This document shows positions 21,930 through 36,587 of a stretch of 64,000 bases of DNA, in pieces (position 1 is the stretch's first letter; every line of letters begins with the position of its first letter). The position numbers were made by a program, and so were the translations under genes. The notes under the pieces were generated by a model. It saw nothing but the letters and a program-made list of their open reading frames with translations, ran no database searches and was not told where the DNA came from. The DNA comes from Circinella umbellata (Eukaryota; Mucoromycota; Mucoromycetes; Mucorales; Lichtheimiaceae): positions 124,001 through 188,000 of the forward strand of contig JAIWNF010000008.1 in the NCBI GenBank assembly GCA_025093555.1, given 5' to 3'.

Positions 21930-23924
21930 ATGATGCAACCAGAACTTCCATACTTTCCAGACCGTACTCTTTCTATGTCTGCTCCAGCCTCACCTACTTC
22001 TCTTTTACAAGCATCTCCCGATGACAGCAAACGACGAAGCTTGAAATATATTTTCGCTCCTTTGAGTCAAAAAGCACCACAAGCATCTGCACCTTCAACC
22101 AGCAAAATTATTCTTGATTATCTTTTGTACTTGTCAATTCAATCGCGTCTTAAGCAAGCAACTGTTGAACTTATGGAGTTAGCAATACCATTACCAGACA
22201 GTGACAACACCGACTCACTTGAAGCACGTAAAAAGCGTTGGATGGAAACTGCTTCAAAAGCTGAACAAGATAAACATGCTGTTGAAGCTATTGTAGCAGG
22301 TAAATAAGGTTTTTTCTTTTGGATCAATTGTCAAGAGAGGAAAAAAAAGAAAAAAATATATGGAAAAATAACCCATATACACACAAAACAAAACAAAAAC
22401 CCTTAAAAGATAATAAAACACTTACTCATCGGAACAAACAAACAATAACATTTAGGCATTTTGTCAGCGGGCTCGCAGATCAAAGGCCCATCTTTTCTCA
22501 GGGACGATGATTTTGAACAGCGGTTACATCTCTGTCAACTGACAAATCTCGTATTTGGAAGATTTGATGCAACTTCTACGGGACAACACGTGATTGCTCA
22601 TAACTCTGCCCGTCGACGACGTCATGAAGCACAAATGATGGCTACTGTTATGGAACAACAGCAAACCCCAGGTGGTAGTACAGATACGGAGTCAACTGAA
22701 GGAAACAAGGATAATAATGATGATCTTACTCAACAACGACAAGAATTATTTACCAAAGCAATTATACCTCCCTTTTGCAGACGTCATCGTCGTGAAAACT
22801 GTTATGGCTGTCGATCACCTCAGTTAAATTCCAACAAACAACAACAAAAACAAGATGGTAAAGAGTCATCATCAATCCCACCTGCTGGATTGATCGAAGC
22901 TATACCTGTATTCCTTAAAACAAGTGCCGATATGTTACGGCGTACGCTTGAAAGAACAAATGAAAGTGACGATGAAGAAGATAACCAAAAACGAGAAGAA
23001 ACAAGACCCATGATTTTTGCAGGACAACGAGTAATGGGAGGTGGTATGCCTCCACGCTGGTACGATCTGTTCCTAAGCCTTTTAAGTCAAGCAGCAATTG
23101 AATGCTATATGTGCGACGGCCAAGCTGGACTCGAGTCAATTTTTGAAATATTTTCGTATGGTGATGTGGAAGATGAAGACGAGCCGGAAGAGGCTGACGA
23201 TGAAGACGACAATGATGATGAAGAACAACAGGATGACGAATGGGGAGTGCGTGCCGCCGATCATCATTTGCTATTTCCCAAAACGAGAACAATGTATCTC
23301 TTCAAAACTCAAGTTCGAGAACGAGAAAAAGAAGTAAGCTTATCATTTCATATCTTGGACACTTTTTTCGCATTTCTTTCACACGCGGCCAATTTCGGAA
23401 TGACTAATTCTAACGAATTACTATTATTTTCCCCTCTAAAAGTTTTTGTTTGTAGAAGATAATGATTTGAAGACCCATTTTGAAAAATTAGCACAACGGT
23501 ATCCTCTTGAACAATTCGAGAAGAGTATGGCTGAATTTATTCAAATGATTCTTAGCACTACTGATACTCCCGCTTTGGATAAGGTAAAATTTTTTTTCTT
23601 ACAGCAGCAGTTTCAAAATGACCGGGTTTTTAAGTTCTATACATTTTACTCATAATAATATTATTATAATAGTATGACAACCCATCATCTTCCACCCATT
23701 CATCACCAGAATTATGTTCAAGCGCACATACATCCGATATTAGTGCCGGGACAGCATTACCACCTGTTTACAAATACCCCGGTGATGGTTCACTTTTAAT
23801 GCCTGAGATTCCTGACGTTGACGTTGATGATGATGAACAACTTGAGCAACCTCAATCAGCATCTCATAGTAATAAGCGACGATCATCCATGTCTAACGCA
23901 CCAGAAGCTAAACGTTCTCGATAA
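21930..23924 (+). CDS. Conserved-looking acidic, probably nuclear protein of unknown function
   Basis: Exons 21930-22299, 22456-23333, 23443-23583 and 23673-23924 give about 546 residues. I do not recognise the family. The N-terminus is Ser/Pro-rich, followed by a helical region (ILDYLLYLSIQSRLKQATVE). Next come FLRDDDFEQRLHLCQLTNLV and a Cys/His cluster FCRRHRRENCYGC that might bind zinc. A hydrophobic segment MPPRWYDLFLSLLSQAAIE and a long Asp/Glu run (about 23170-23240) follow. The C-terminus is Ser/Pro-rich and ends in a basic KRRSSMSNAPEAKRSR, a likely nuclear localisation signal. The third exon fits only if the acceptor AG at 23441-23442 is used; the stronger-looking AG 13 bases later breaks the frame. 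Spliced length and even frame support a real gene. Confidence 0.7.
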
Positions 23925-25036
23925 GAAATATTTAGCTATATAAAACAACAAATAACCATAGCAACTCCAATCTAAATTTTAGCATTATTTCCCACTGTCA
24001 ACTGTTCCATGCAACCTACTCACACACTTTCACATTTAATAATCGTGAATTAATCAAGCAAGAAATCTGTCACTCTATTCTCACGTATATACACACTCAC
24101 TAGCTTTTTTTTTATCTCACTTTTTTCGTATAGTAACCTTCTCTTAATTTCGCATTTTGTATAGTACTTGTTCATTTATCACTCAACCAACCCTTTCCCA
24201 TTTTGTTTTGTATCTTTTTTTTTTGTTTCGCCCATCTCTTTTTAAATAATATACTGCACTACCTTTTTTTTTTTATTTCAATGATCATTTTCCGAGACAA
24301 TATATAATAATTTGGTTGTATAATTTTTGGCTACTGGAAAACAAATCCAAAAACTTTCATGCATAAAATACATCAGATGAAAGATGTGTATGAATATATT
24401 ACGCACACAGTATGTGTCATTCATGCATAATAACACCATATCATTGAACGAGAGTCATGTGATGATATATATTATATCTCAAAAAATTGTTTAAGCTTAA
24501 CAAAGAAACAAAATGTAATACAGATATGTAAACCAAAAAAAAAAATCATCTCCTGTTTATCATTTTTTTTTCATGGGTCCAACCATAAATTTATTAACAA
24601 TTGATAGCCATATAAATTGTGGATTGCATAGAGATAAAATACCCAAACATTTAAATATGATAGAGTATGGCAATTTTTCAACTATAATGTCTAGGTTTAC
24701 TTTCTGCAGAATTATGCATATACTACGTACTTATCAAACAAAGTATGTTAATCTCATTATTGTACGTTTCTATGACGAAATCGAACCGCATGACCTTCGC
24801 CTATAAAAGTAAAAAAAAAAAAAAAAACTGAGCGGAAAGTAATGTTAATTACCAGTTGCATTTGCAGGATAGCAACTGGATAAGTGTGGGTTTTTTTTTT
24901 CCATTTTCTTATCAACTCCACGACACGCATATAATTATTTTCTTTTACTCTTTACTCCTTAACTCTCTTCTTTTACTTCCTCACTCTCTCTTTTTATCAT
25001 ACCTATTTAAGCAAAAAAAATAAATAAACAAAAAAT
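23925..25036. other. Intergenic between the unknown gene and the transporter
   Basis: Holds the 3' UTR of the upstream gene, AT-rich filler, and a pyrimidine-rich leader (about 24930-25000) typical of fungal promoters just before the transporter start. The short frame at 24573-24806 has no recognisable feature. Confidence 0.5.
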
Positions 25037-26744
25037 ATGCCAGCAGCGCCAGTACACACAACGACCACACTGTTATTGGTCGTTGGTATGCTTGTATCAG
25101 GTAAATTATAAATTACTGTTTTTGACATTTAGAATTTTTTTAGTAGATTCTTATCATGAAGAAATGCTGACGAATACCATTTTTTTTCGTCTAATGATAA
25201 GGTGTATGTAATACCATCCTGAACAAATACCAAGACATGCAATGTGTTGAATTCTGTGATGATCCTGATCCAACAAAGCGGCGGTACTTTGAACAGCCAG
25301 TATGGCAAACGTAGGCTTATTACTTTTTTTTTTTTTCGCTGTTGATAAATTGTAAACGAATATTGTGTGTGAAGATAAAAGTGGAAATGATATGAAAAAT
25401 AAAGGGGGAAGGTGAAAATTACTTAAGGCATAACGGTTAATAAGTTGTTTCTGGGCGAAATTTAAGTCTTAACATGTTTGTGGGTGAAACTGCTGTCCTG
25501 TTCGTACATTTATACCAAGTATATCGGCATCGACGTCAATCTTATGAAGCCATCCCCCCTTCTGCCAATAATCAGTTGGATGCCGCACAATTAATTGATG
25601 ATGTAGATCACGAAGTAGATAAGCAAAAACATCGTGAACCATTAGTAGGACGCAAAACACTACTCTTTTGGATACCCACACTCTGTGATATGACCGCTAC
25701 TACGGTAAATATTTATCTATTCGGATATAAACATATATTTCATACAAGCTAACTAACTAATACTCTTTTTTTTATCCTCCGTTACATATAATAATGATAT
25801 TCAAAGATTATGAATGTTGGTTTATTATTTACTTCAGCAAGTATATATCAAATGCTCCGTGGTGCAGTTGTCATCTTTACGGGTATTTTTAGCTACTTTT
25901 TCCTCAATAGACGCTTGCGATTATTTGAATGGGTTGCACTTGGTATGGTTGTCACTGGTGTCGCTATTGTCGGTCTTTCCTCATTGATTTTCCCTCAGAA
26001 AAAACCATCCGAAACCAATGGTGGCATTGATAGTACTGATGAAGCATTTGATATTATGTCTCTTGTGGGTGTTGTTCTCGTTCTTGGAGCACAATTATTT
26101 ACTGCCTCTCAATTTGTCATTGAAGAAAAGATTTTGCGAAGATACCATGTTACTCCTGTAAAGGCTGTTGGACTGGAGGGTTCATTCGGTCTTGTGTCGG
26201 TCCTGGGTGCTTTACCATTATTGCACGTGTTTTTTGGTAAACATCATGAATCATTTGATATGGAACAGGGTTTCCACGACTTTTTTGATGTTCCTACTGT
26301 TTGGAAAACAGGTATTGCCATTGCAATATCCATTGCCTTTTTCAATTGGTTTGGTCTTGCAATTACAAGCCGTATTTCTGCTACTGCTAGAAGCACCATT
26401 GATACCTGCAGGTAAATATATACATGTTGATCAATATTTTTTGGATGGTAAAAGCGTTTGTGTACAGGACTATATTACGAGTTATAGCAAGGTATTAATT
26501 AAAAAAAACAATGGTTTCCAATAATAGAACATTATTTATTTGGATGGTATCATTATACCTTGGTTGGGAACAGTTCTCATGGATCCAGGTGATTGGGTTT
26601 GCTGTCTTGGTCACAGGCACATTTTACTTTAATGGCGTCATCCGTTATCCTTTTGCATCGGATGAAGAGTTAGAACGAGCTGAAACTGAACACGCACCTT
26701 TGTTACAAGACGATCGCAATTCTTTTAATGAATCTCGTGATTAG
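25037..26744 (+). CDS. SLC35F6-like transporter (drug/metabolite transporter superfamily)
   Basis: Multi-pass membrane protein of the nucleotide-sugar-transporter-like DMT superfamily. Mammalian SLC35F6 is reported in lysosomal and mitochondrial membranes; the substrate is uncertain. Exons: 25037-25100, 25202-25310, 25467-25704, 25807-26411, 26528-26744; about 410 residues. Family hallmarks seen: the CDMTATT segment, FTSASIYQMLRGAVVIFTG, then QFVIEEKILRRYHVTPVKAVG and LEGSFG, then FFNWFGLAITSRISATARST, then LFIWMVSLYLGWEQFSWIQ. About nine or ten hydrophobic helices are visible. The soluble C-terminal tail is acidic with a dileucine-type sorting motif (ETEHAPLLQ), in keeping with an endolysosomal location (inference). 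Confidence 0.88.
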
Positions 26745-28931
26745 AATTTTTTGTTTCTTCTCTTTCAATTTGTTCTTATTTCCCCCTCATTGGTTTGTGT
26801 GTTGTTATTTTCTTCTTCCATTCGGTTAATGCTTGGGGTGTTTTTTTTTTAACTTTATAATTCACTCTTACTCCTCCAATTTTAATAATGATTTGTTTTA
26901 GTTTATAATTGATACGCTTTGTTTGCTTTGTTATTACATAAATAAAAATCTAGAAATATATCACAAATTGATAAACAAATAAACAAAAACATCTATGTTT
27001 TTACATTTTTATTCACTAAAAAAAGTATTTGATAATGATAAAATGAATTTCAGTCTTACAAATTTATGTAGCAGGGTATCCTACACACGTACTACTTTGA
27101 TAAGTAAATAAATTGTCAAAAAAAAAAAGAGAACCAACAAAAAAAATTGTTGAAAGTAATAACTCTAATTCATTCTTGGTTCCTTTCAATCATACGATGC
27201 TTTTTCGCTCAATAAAAATAAAGTTTTAATTTAATAGCAAGAGAAGTGAATGACATTTGATTGCAAATGCCAGCTTGCCAAGGTCGGAACGATTTACTGG
27301 CGATATGATTATCCGACGACTTCCGTAATGAAATCAAATTCAATGTATTCCAAGTATATTACATAATATTCATAGCGATGAAGCAAATAGTGTAACTATT
27401 GTTCCAAAAACCGCGCTACCTTATATATCGAAACCATTTCTACTATTATTGAACCTTAATAACTGTTTTCTCATACGTATAATGTACACTCAGAAAATAA
27501 ATATTTAAGGTTTGTTACATAAGACGCGCCAGTAATTCTTATGTTTATAGTTCTTTGTTTCTAGTTTAAAAGTTTATTTCAAAATAGTACGTGTTTCAGA
27601 TCACTTCTTGAAGAATCACTTTTTAATTAATCTTTTAATACTTGTAAATTTCGTTAGTCATATTGTTTTCTTTTTCCTTTATTATTAACGTAAAATATAA
27701 CAATACTTTTAGCTGTTTAGGTTATAAATAAGCATATACGTTAGCACCATTTATAGCATGATCTTCATTGTTTAAAAAAATAAGTAAAAGCTCAGAGATT
27801 ATTCTATCCACAAAGCATTCGAGTCAAACGGCGATATACTATAGTAATTTTTTTTTGTTTTATGATAATTTGTTTTTCTGTTTTTCATCTTGGGTAACAA
27901 CTGTATGTTTACTCACATATTGATACGCCATTTCTATCAATGTATATTATTCGTACGTATCAGTTATTGTAAATACCTGTTCACCCGTGATTAGAATGTA
28001 TATATTGTCTTCATCACCCTTCCAGTTATGACTTTAAAGGAAGAATTCGAATAATGTTATTATCTCACCGTAAATGATATTCTTCAATTAAAATGACAAG
28101 TCATACTCTGAATAGACCTCCTTGTGGTAGTAGTAGTAGTAGTAAATGTTTCATTCTCACCTTGTAATTAGTAGAAGAGGAACTTTCAGAATAACAAACA
28201 CTCTGATATCCATTTTGGTCAACAGGCCATAAAATTGAAACTGTCAAATCCAGAAACTGAGTGCTTATGATTTATTTATGGTCATAATACTTATGACTTT
28301 TGGAAATACAAGTTAATATACACTCGTCTTTGTAAACTATACACATTATATGTGTTCTAAGAATCGTTTTATCTTTTTACAGTCCAATTCGTCTATAACA
28401 CTGCCAAAGGCATTAATGAGGCTAAAAATAATTTTCTTACAAAAAGAAAAAATAAAATCAAGATGCAATTATTATTTTCAGGAGTGTGAGATATACGAAC
28501 TTAATTAATGGATTATAACTGAAATTTAGATCGAGCTACAAAAGCAAACATACGGAGATCTCAGTTACTGGCAACACTTATTATGTATAATACAGCATAA
28601 TATAAAAGTTGCCAAGACCATTGAAAGCCGCCACTACAAAGCCTGTTAATAAGTTGAACACCATGAGATTATTAAAACGGAACTGTATCATAATAACAGA
28701 ACGAAAACGGATATGTAGGTAAATTTAAATCGAGACTCTTGGTCTTATTTGTCCAACAATAAAATTGAAGACACCATATACAATAAACTAAGTCGTACTT
28801 CTGAGAATACCTGATGAAAAAAAAAACGATTGCTATATATTGACTTTGAACAAATAGTGTAAAAGTAGTATATAATAATTATTGGAGAATAAAAAGAAGA
28901 AAAGGTAGTACGATAGTGCACGAAAGAAATA
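26745..28931. other. Long intergenic region between convergent genes
   Basis: Over 2 kb between two 3' ends with no coding exon I can support. A fragment near 28380-28450 gives a short coding-like run (VYNTAKGINEAKNNFLTK) of unknown origin. A small (GTA)n run lies near 28125-28145. Confidence 0.45.
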
Positions 28932-30107
28932 TTAACGGAAAAGTGCAAGTAAAATGAAAAATATAAAAATGAGAACAATAACAATACATATGGACCCTAA
29001 TAAAAAAAAGGACACAAGTTATTTACCAGATTTTCGTATACTATTTATTATATATACTTACTGTTTTCTTTAACTTTACGGCCAACATAATCAAGTTTCT
29101 TTTTGGCTCTTTTTAATCGAGCATCTGTTCGATCTACCATTTCACCCGTTTCATCAAGAAGTTGAACATGTGTTTCCAATTCATCTCCAATCATTAATCC
29201 AAGTTCTCGCTGCCGTCGAATGGCGTCAGATAAATCATCCAAGTTATCATCTTGTTCTGGGGACATATTTGTTTAATATAATTTATGCACGTCATGCATA
29301 TAAATATAAATTCAATGTTGAGTCACATGAACAATAAATAATAACAACTTGATAACAATAACAATTATTTATTCACCTTCAATGAGTCGTTGTTGGAGTT
29401 GTAAAATTTGTCCGTTCTCAAGATCACTTGGATTTACTTCTTGTGCTGGATTAAACCTTACCGATCTACCTCGTCTATTACCTAGCAAGATATCTCTATA
29501 AATGTTATATAAGTATTTATTACCACTCTTCATTTCTGTTTGATCCACTATTTTTTATTACCTAGCCCGTTCATCATCACTATTTCCTAATAATGCTTCT
29601 AATTTATCCACTTTAACTTGTAATTGAATCAGCTTATCTTCATGTGTTCTGGTATCTCTAAATACAATAATTATAATATAATAATGATACTCTTTAATTT
29701 GAATGAGTTGGATGAGTGGGAGTTTCCCCACGTTTGCATAGACGACAATATTAAAGTAGAGTAATATTATTTACGTTACACCCGATTCTTCTTCTTCTGC
29801 TAGTTGTTGTTCCAATGTTTTTAATCCATCTCGAAGCTGTGTTAAATTTTTTTGAATCGTTGTTTCATATTTATCGTAATTTAATCTAGAGCCAAAAAAA
29901 AAGCATATGTGCATGAACGCATGTACATATATATTTATAAATACGAAGATTGAATTCTTGGCAATTGCAAAAAAAGGAAGGATCAGTTGGCGATGATTCT
30001 TATTTTTAGTTTTCTTACTTTAATTGTTTTAAACGATTACGTTCATAAACTGTTGGTAAGGTATTATCTGCTAGTATTTCTAGTCGAGTGGCAAGTTTAG
30101 TATCCAT
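28932..30107 (-). CDS. Syntaxin-8-like Qc-SNARE
   Basis: Tail-anchored SNARE of the endosomal/vacuolar fusion machinery. Exons in transcript order: 30019-30107, 29782-29885, 29562-29655, 29377-29495, 29062-29256, 28932-28996; about 221 residues. The N-terminal helical domain starts MDTKLATRLEILADNTLPTV. A linker is followed by the SNARE motif (EQDDNLDDLSDAIRRQRE through RTDARLKRAKKKLDYV). The last exon encodes one transmembrane helix (ICIVIVLIFIFFILLALF) and a single trailing arginine. The order and exon content match human syntaxin 8 rather than syntaxin 6/Tlg1. At the ionic zero layer, where Q is expected (DEQNEIID in human), the residue is His (ETHVQLLD; codon at 29168-29170). The 29655/29782 junction uses an AGAG acceptor, chosen because only the second AG keeps frame. 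Confidence 0.88.
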
Positions 30108-31021
30108 ATTATTATTGTATCACGCTATATAGTGGAAAAGGAGGTAAAAAGAAAGAATAAAGAAAGTGATTAGCGATTTCTTTCCATGCAAAAACAAATT
30201 CTCCTCCAGCCAAATTTGACTGAGCTAAAGCGATATTTTTGAGTAAATAAGGCTCACACAAAGTTACTTGGCTTTTTTTTTTATAAATTTTAATTAACAC
30301 AATGTTATATGCTTTATAGTTATTATTATTTTTGGTTCGAGACGTAGCTTAATTGTTAGCATAGCTCGTCAATAATATAGCCACTAATTTAAAACCAAAG
30401 TATGTTTTTTTCTTACTATTTCAGTCTTGATATCCGCATTCTTATAAATAAACAAGAATTTGTCATAGTAACATGTGATACTTGTTGCTTGGCATTAAAC
30501 AAATTCCTTAGAACAATGAAGAAGTCGTTGCAGTAACAAACCTTTCTGCTATATATTTCCAAAAAATACGTAGCCATGGAAACTGAAATAGCAACAAGTT
30601 TATGTTGTATAGTGTATAGTGTATGTACGTTGAGTGAGTACTTGTGAATGCGTGAAAGGAAGACATCTGATAAATACAGCTTCTTTTTGAAGGAGCCAAA
30701 CAAGTAAAGCAGTTAATTGTACCTGGTTCTATTTAGACACATGATGCGAACTCTATAGTTAAAAATTTCAACACTGTAAATATAGGTTTCGGGATATGAT
30801 AATATAAAGAAAAAAATAAGAGAGCTAGGCTTTACAGACCAAGGCGTTCTTTTTCATTGGCTCGACTCAGAGGAAACTAAGTAGAGTCAACAGGATACCC
30901 CGCAAGGTTTGTTCCGTCAATTATTAACCAACCTTTTTTTCTTATTCTTTCCCTTCTTCTTCTCCTTTTTCTCTCTCTCATTTTCTTTACAACAACAACA
31001 ACAACAACAACAAAAGTCAAT
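30108..31021. promoter_or_regulatory. Divergent intergenic region (SNARE / kinase)
   Basis: Shared upstream region of two divergent genes. Pyrimidine-rich tracts at about 30930-30985 and a (CAA)n run at about 30990-31015 directly precede the kinase start and probably form its leader. A tRNA-like A-box string at about 30345-30365 has no matching B box downstream. Confidence 0.5.
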
Positions 31022-33613
<2,592 letters not shown>

Positions 33614-33848
33614 ATATCCAATAACCGTTTTCCCTCCTTTTTTTTTCTCTTTCTCTTCTCGTCATTACATTTTATTCTTCTTTCAAACACAACTCACAAG
33701 TATTCATTCCATTCACTCCATCCTTCCTTTTGATTTTTTATTATTTTTATTATTTTTATCATTCATATTATTTTGTTGCTTTCCCAAAATAAATATACAT
33801 ACACACATACACAAACAAATATACGAGAGAAAAGGAATTTTTTATTTA
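33614..33848. terminator. Convergent 3' region (kinase / RPA-interacting-like)
   Basis: A 235-base gap between two stop codons on opposite strands. T-rich runs follow the kinase stop, and AATAAA near 33790 could serve the kinase transcript. The two 3' UTRs probably overlap. Confidence 0.5.
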
Positions 33849-34342
33849 TTATAAAAGTATATCTAATTGATTACAACTAGGACAAGTCCATGTAAGGTAA
33901 ATATTATCATCAGGTAATGTGATAGGGATAACTTTATTCGTACTGGTATTCATAATAGTAGTGGTAATAGCATCGCCGCAGTTTCTAAAGCAAGTAGTAT
34001 ACAAGAAGTAAATACAATATATATCCGAAAAGTAAAAGTGGAAAGAAAAAATAAATAAACTTACTTGTGTTGGGATTGAACCATTTGTAAAATCCTCTCA
34101 ATAGCATTACGAGTTAGATCAGAACAATCCAAAGTAATGGTTAAATTGCAGTTTTGACAACAAACACCAGTATGACAAGGGGTGAGTGGACACACACGAC
34201 ACTCTGGACATGTAAAATAAATCGAGTCTAAACGGGGTCGTTTGTTGTGATTTGTAGAGCTGATAGGCTCATCAATATGATCACATATCTGTTCAAATAA
34301 CCTCTTTTTATGGATATTATTATTACTATTGAAAGTGTTCAT
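33849..34342 (-). CDS. RPA-interacting-protein-like C-terminal zinc domain protein
   Basis: Two exons (34065-34342, 33849-33984) give 137 residues. The C-terminal 90 residues fit the RPA-interacting protein (RPAIN/RIP-alpha) C-terminal domain: CPECRVCPLTPCHTGVCCQN, then LDCSDLTRNAIERILQMVQ, then HKNCGD, and near the end LTWTCPSCNQLDIL. The Cys pairs likely bind zinc. In animals this protein escorts replication protein A to the nucleus. The N-terminus here is short, with a basic KRPR that may serve as a nuclear signal, and lacks the RPA-binding N-terminal module as far as I can see. It is divergent from the CM1 gene with only 208 bases between start codons. Confidence 0.7.
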
Positions 34343-34550
34343 TATAATATAATAATATTTGCTATATAAATGATATTATTATAGATCTAAACTGATGATA
34401 TAAAGAAAACAAATAATAAAGAAAAAGAGTGCGATAAGCTTGTTGAAAGAGAGGAAGAAAAAGAAAGTTATATAATTTTTTTTCCGTTATTCTCTTTTGT
34501 TGCTATTTTGTAAATCAACTTTTTTTTTTTTTTTCTTTTTTGTAATTATA
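34343..34550. promoter_or_regulatory. Short bidirectional promoter region
   Basis: 208 bases separate the divergent starts of the RPAIN-like and CM1 genes. AT-rich, with T runs just before the plus-strand start. Both promoters must lie here or overlap the first exons. Confidence 0.55.
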
Positions 34551-35744
34551 ATGCGATCGCTTTCATCTTACGATTATCAAGATGATCTTTTGTCAATTTC
34601 TTCTTCAAGTTCTAGTTCTTGTCGGCGATTCTATCGTCTAACCAGTTTAGGTCGACCCCCAGGTTTACCAAAACTGGCAACGTTTCCTACCTCCCCATCT
34701 AATCCAGGGAGTTACGACCAACAGCAACAGTCATTATCAACGTATAGTAATTCTAGCAATCATAATAATCATAATAAAACTGCACCATTCAAAGAAGTTG
34801 AAAAGGTAAGCAATTATGTATGTGGATTATAATTTTGTTATTTTGGGGGGAGGTTGCTATTAAAGAGGAGAAAAGATGGGTGGATGTGTTTATGTATGTT
34901 CGAAGGAGTTTTGAAAAAAAAGGGAGTTTATAGGAAGAGAAAGAAGAATTCGTAATTACATGTTTTATATACATATAAATGGACTTGTTTCTCCTTTTCT
35001 CTCTATATTTTTCTCCTGTTTTATTTTATTTTATTATTATTATGATTATTGTGGGTGGTCGGTATGATGATGAGATGCTAGACATAAAGGTTCAGGGACG
35101 TGCGAGGCAGCCAAGTTACACCAAAACGTTATACTATATATGTTTTATAGATGATTGCGGATCTGAAAAAGGAAAACTTCGATCTCAAATTAAGACTTTT
35201 TCATATGAACTGGTTAGAGCAGGAGGTGAATATGTTTGTTGCTAAATCTACATAAAAGAGACACGTATATGCTGATTGCTTTACACATACTTGTACATTT
35301 AATAATCGGTAAAATACACAAATTTTATAATAGAATGAACGGTTGTCATTAGCATTAGAAGAAATAGGTTATGACAACCAAGAACAACAAGAAGAAAAAA
35401 CACCATCAATATCTGCAAGATCAATAGGTACTCAGACATTATTTGTGGATGTATCCCATTCTACTCCAGCTGAAACATTACCCGAAGCAATCGAACTGAC
35501 ACCGTATCGAACCACGCGGCTGTTGTCCTCAGTTGATAACGAATGTAGTAATAATAACAATAGTGTCGAACATGTGGCGGATGCATTTTCAAACGTGCGC
35601 ATCGACATTCCCTCCCCCGATAATCCTATCCGTGGCTGGTTAGAAAATACTCAATCACCTACAAATACCATCTCCAGCAATGTATCTTTTCATCATAGTC
35701 ATTCTGATAATGTTAGTCCATTATCATATTATCAACAAGAATAA
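34551..35744 (+). CDS. Small protein with a CM1 (centrosomin motif 1) gamma-tubulin-complex-binding motif
   Basis: Exons 34551-34805, 35151-35225 and 35334-35744 give 246 residues. Residues about 81-120 form the CM1-type helix: KEVEKMIADLKKENFDLKLR followed by LFHMNWLEQENERLSLALEE. The LKKENFDLKLR core is the signature of centrosomin, CDK5RAP2, Mto1 and Pcp1, which recruit or activate gamma-tubulin ring complexes. The flanks are Ser-rich and low-complexity, with no long coiled coil as in the large family members. That makes it a compact CM1 protein of early fungi (inference), perhaps acting at non-spindle-pole nucleation sites. All three junctions are in phase 0. Confidence 0.8.
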
Positions 35745-36587
35745 GAAAATGGGAGTGGATCCTTGTAAATTTTCTTTTCTAATTAAATAATAATAGAAAT
35801 TCAAAAAATAGTGTTTTTTTTTTAACCACGTGGGGGATGGAAATGGATGCATCACTTGAGATAATGGTCTTTTTTATCCTCCTCATTAAAACAAAAGCTC
35901 CTCCCACTTTTTTTTTCGCACATCACTAAAAACTTTGTTTAGACCAATAGAATCACATCCTTTTCTTTTGTACAACCTTAAAGCTTTAAGGTAGTAAGTG
36001 TGTGCGGGTGGCCCTTTAGTTTCTTGTCTTCTTTAATTCTCTCTTTTTTTTCTTGTTATTATTCTTTCTCTCTACTCTCTCTTTCTTTCTCGCTCGCTCC
36101 ACCTTTTTTTTATTCTTATAAAAAAACAAATATCTCTTCTCTTTGGCGTGGTGTAGCGTGTAGTGTGGAATAATATATATACAAAAAAAGAAAACCAACT
36201 CCTTTTGAAATATTAATATCATTATTATTTTGAAAACCTTTTGTGTGAGTAAACGAGTGTGTTTTCTTCATTTCCTCCTTTAACTCCATTCCCCTTTTTC
36301 TTTTAAACACATCCCTCTTTTATTTCTTTATTTTTTTTTCTCCATTTGAAAAAGAAGAGAGGAGCAATTTTTTTCAAAAAAATATATACAAATATACACT
36401 TTTATAATAACCTTTCTCTCTCTCTTTTTTTTTTCCTATTAATTGACTTTACGCTATAAAAACAATTTAATTTCCTTTATATATTTTACACATTGGAAAA
36501 AACAACAACAAAAAAGAGGCCTGTATTTTTTTTGCATGAGAGAAGAGAGAGCGAGCGAGGCCGACGAAAAAGAAGAATCAGTTGATC
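35745..36587. other. Intergenic before the phosphodiesterase
   Basis: Holds the CM1 gene 3' UTR and the PDE promoter. Long pyrimidine tracts (about 36030-36110 and 36290-36345) and a TCTCTCTC run near 36412-36428 lie upstream of the PDE start. No gene seen. Confidence 0.5.

Noticed and set aside
22319..22510. Short plus-strand frame in the first intron of the 21.9 kb gene
   Set aside because: It lies within an intron bounded by clean GTAAAT and TTTAG sites, with the flanking exons joining in frame.
24760..24810. B-box-like GGTTCGATTTC on the minus strand
   Set aside because: The T-stem does not pair and the 5' half runs into a poly-T tract, so it is not a tRNA.
26745..28931. Possible hidden gene in the 2.2 kb gap between the transporter and the SNARE
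   Set aside because: Only short coding-like runs were seen, with no consistent splice structure or domain.
30337..30400. tRNA-like A-box string (GTAGCTTAATTGTTAGCAT) with a GGTTCGAGACG word just before it
   Set aside because: No acceptor stem or anticodon arm could be folded and no B box lies downstream. A permuted tRNA would be needed, which the sequence does not otherwise support.
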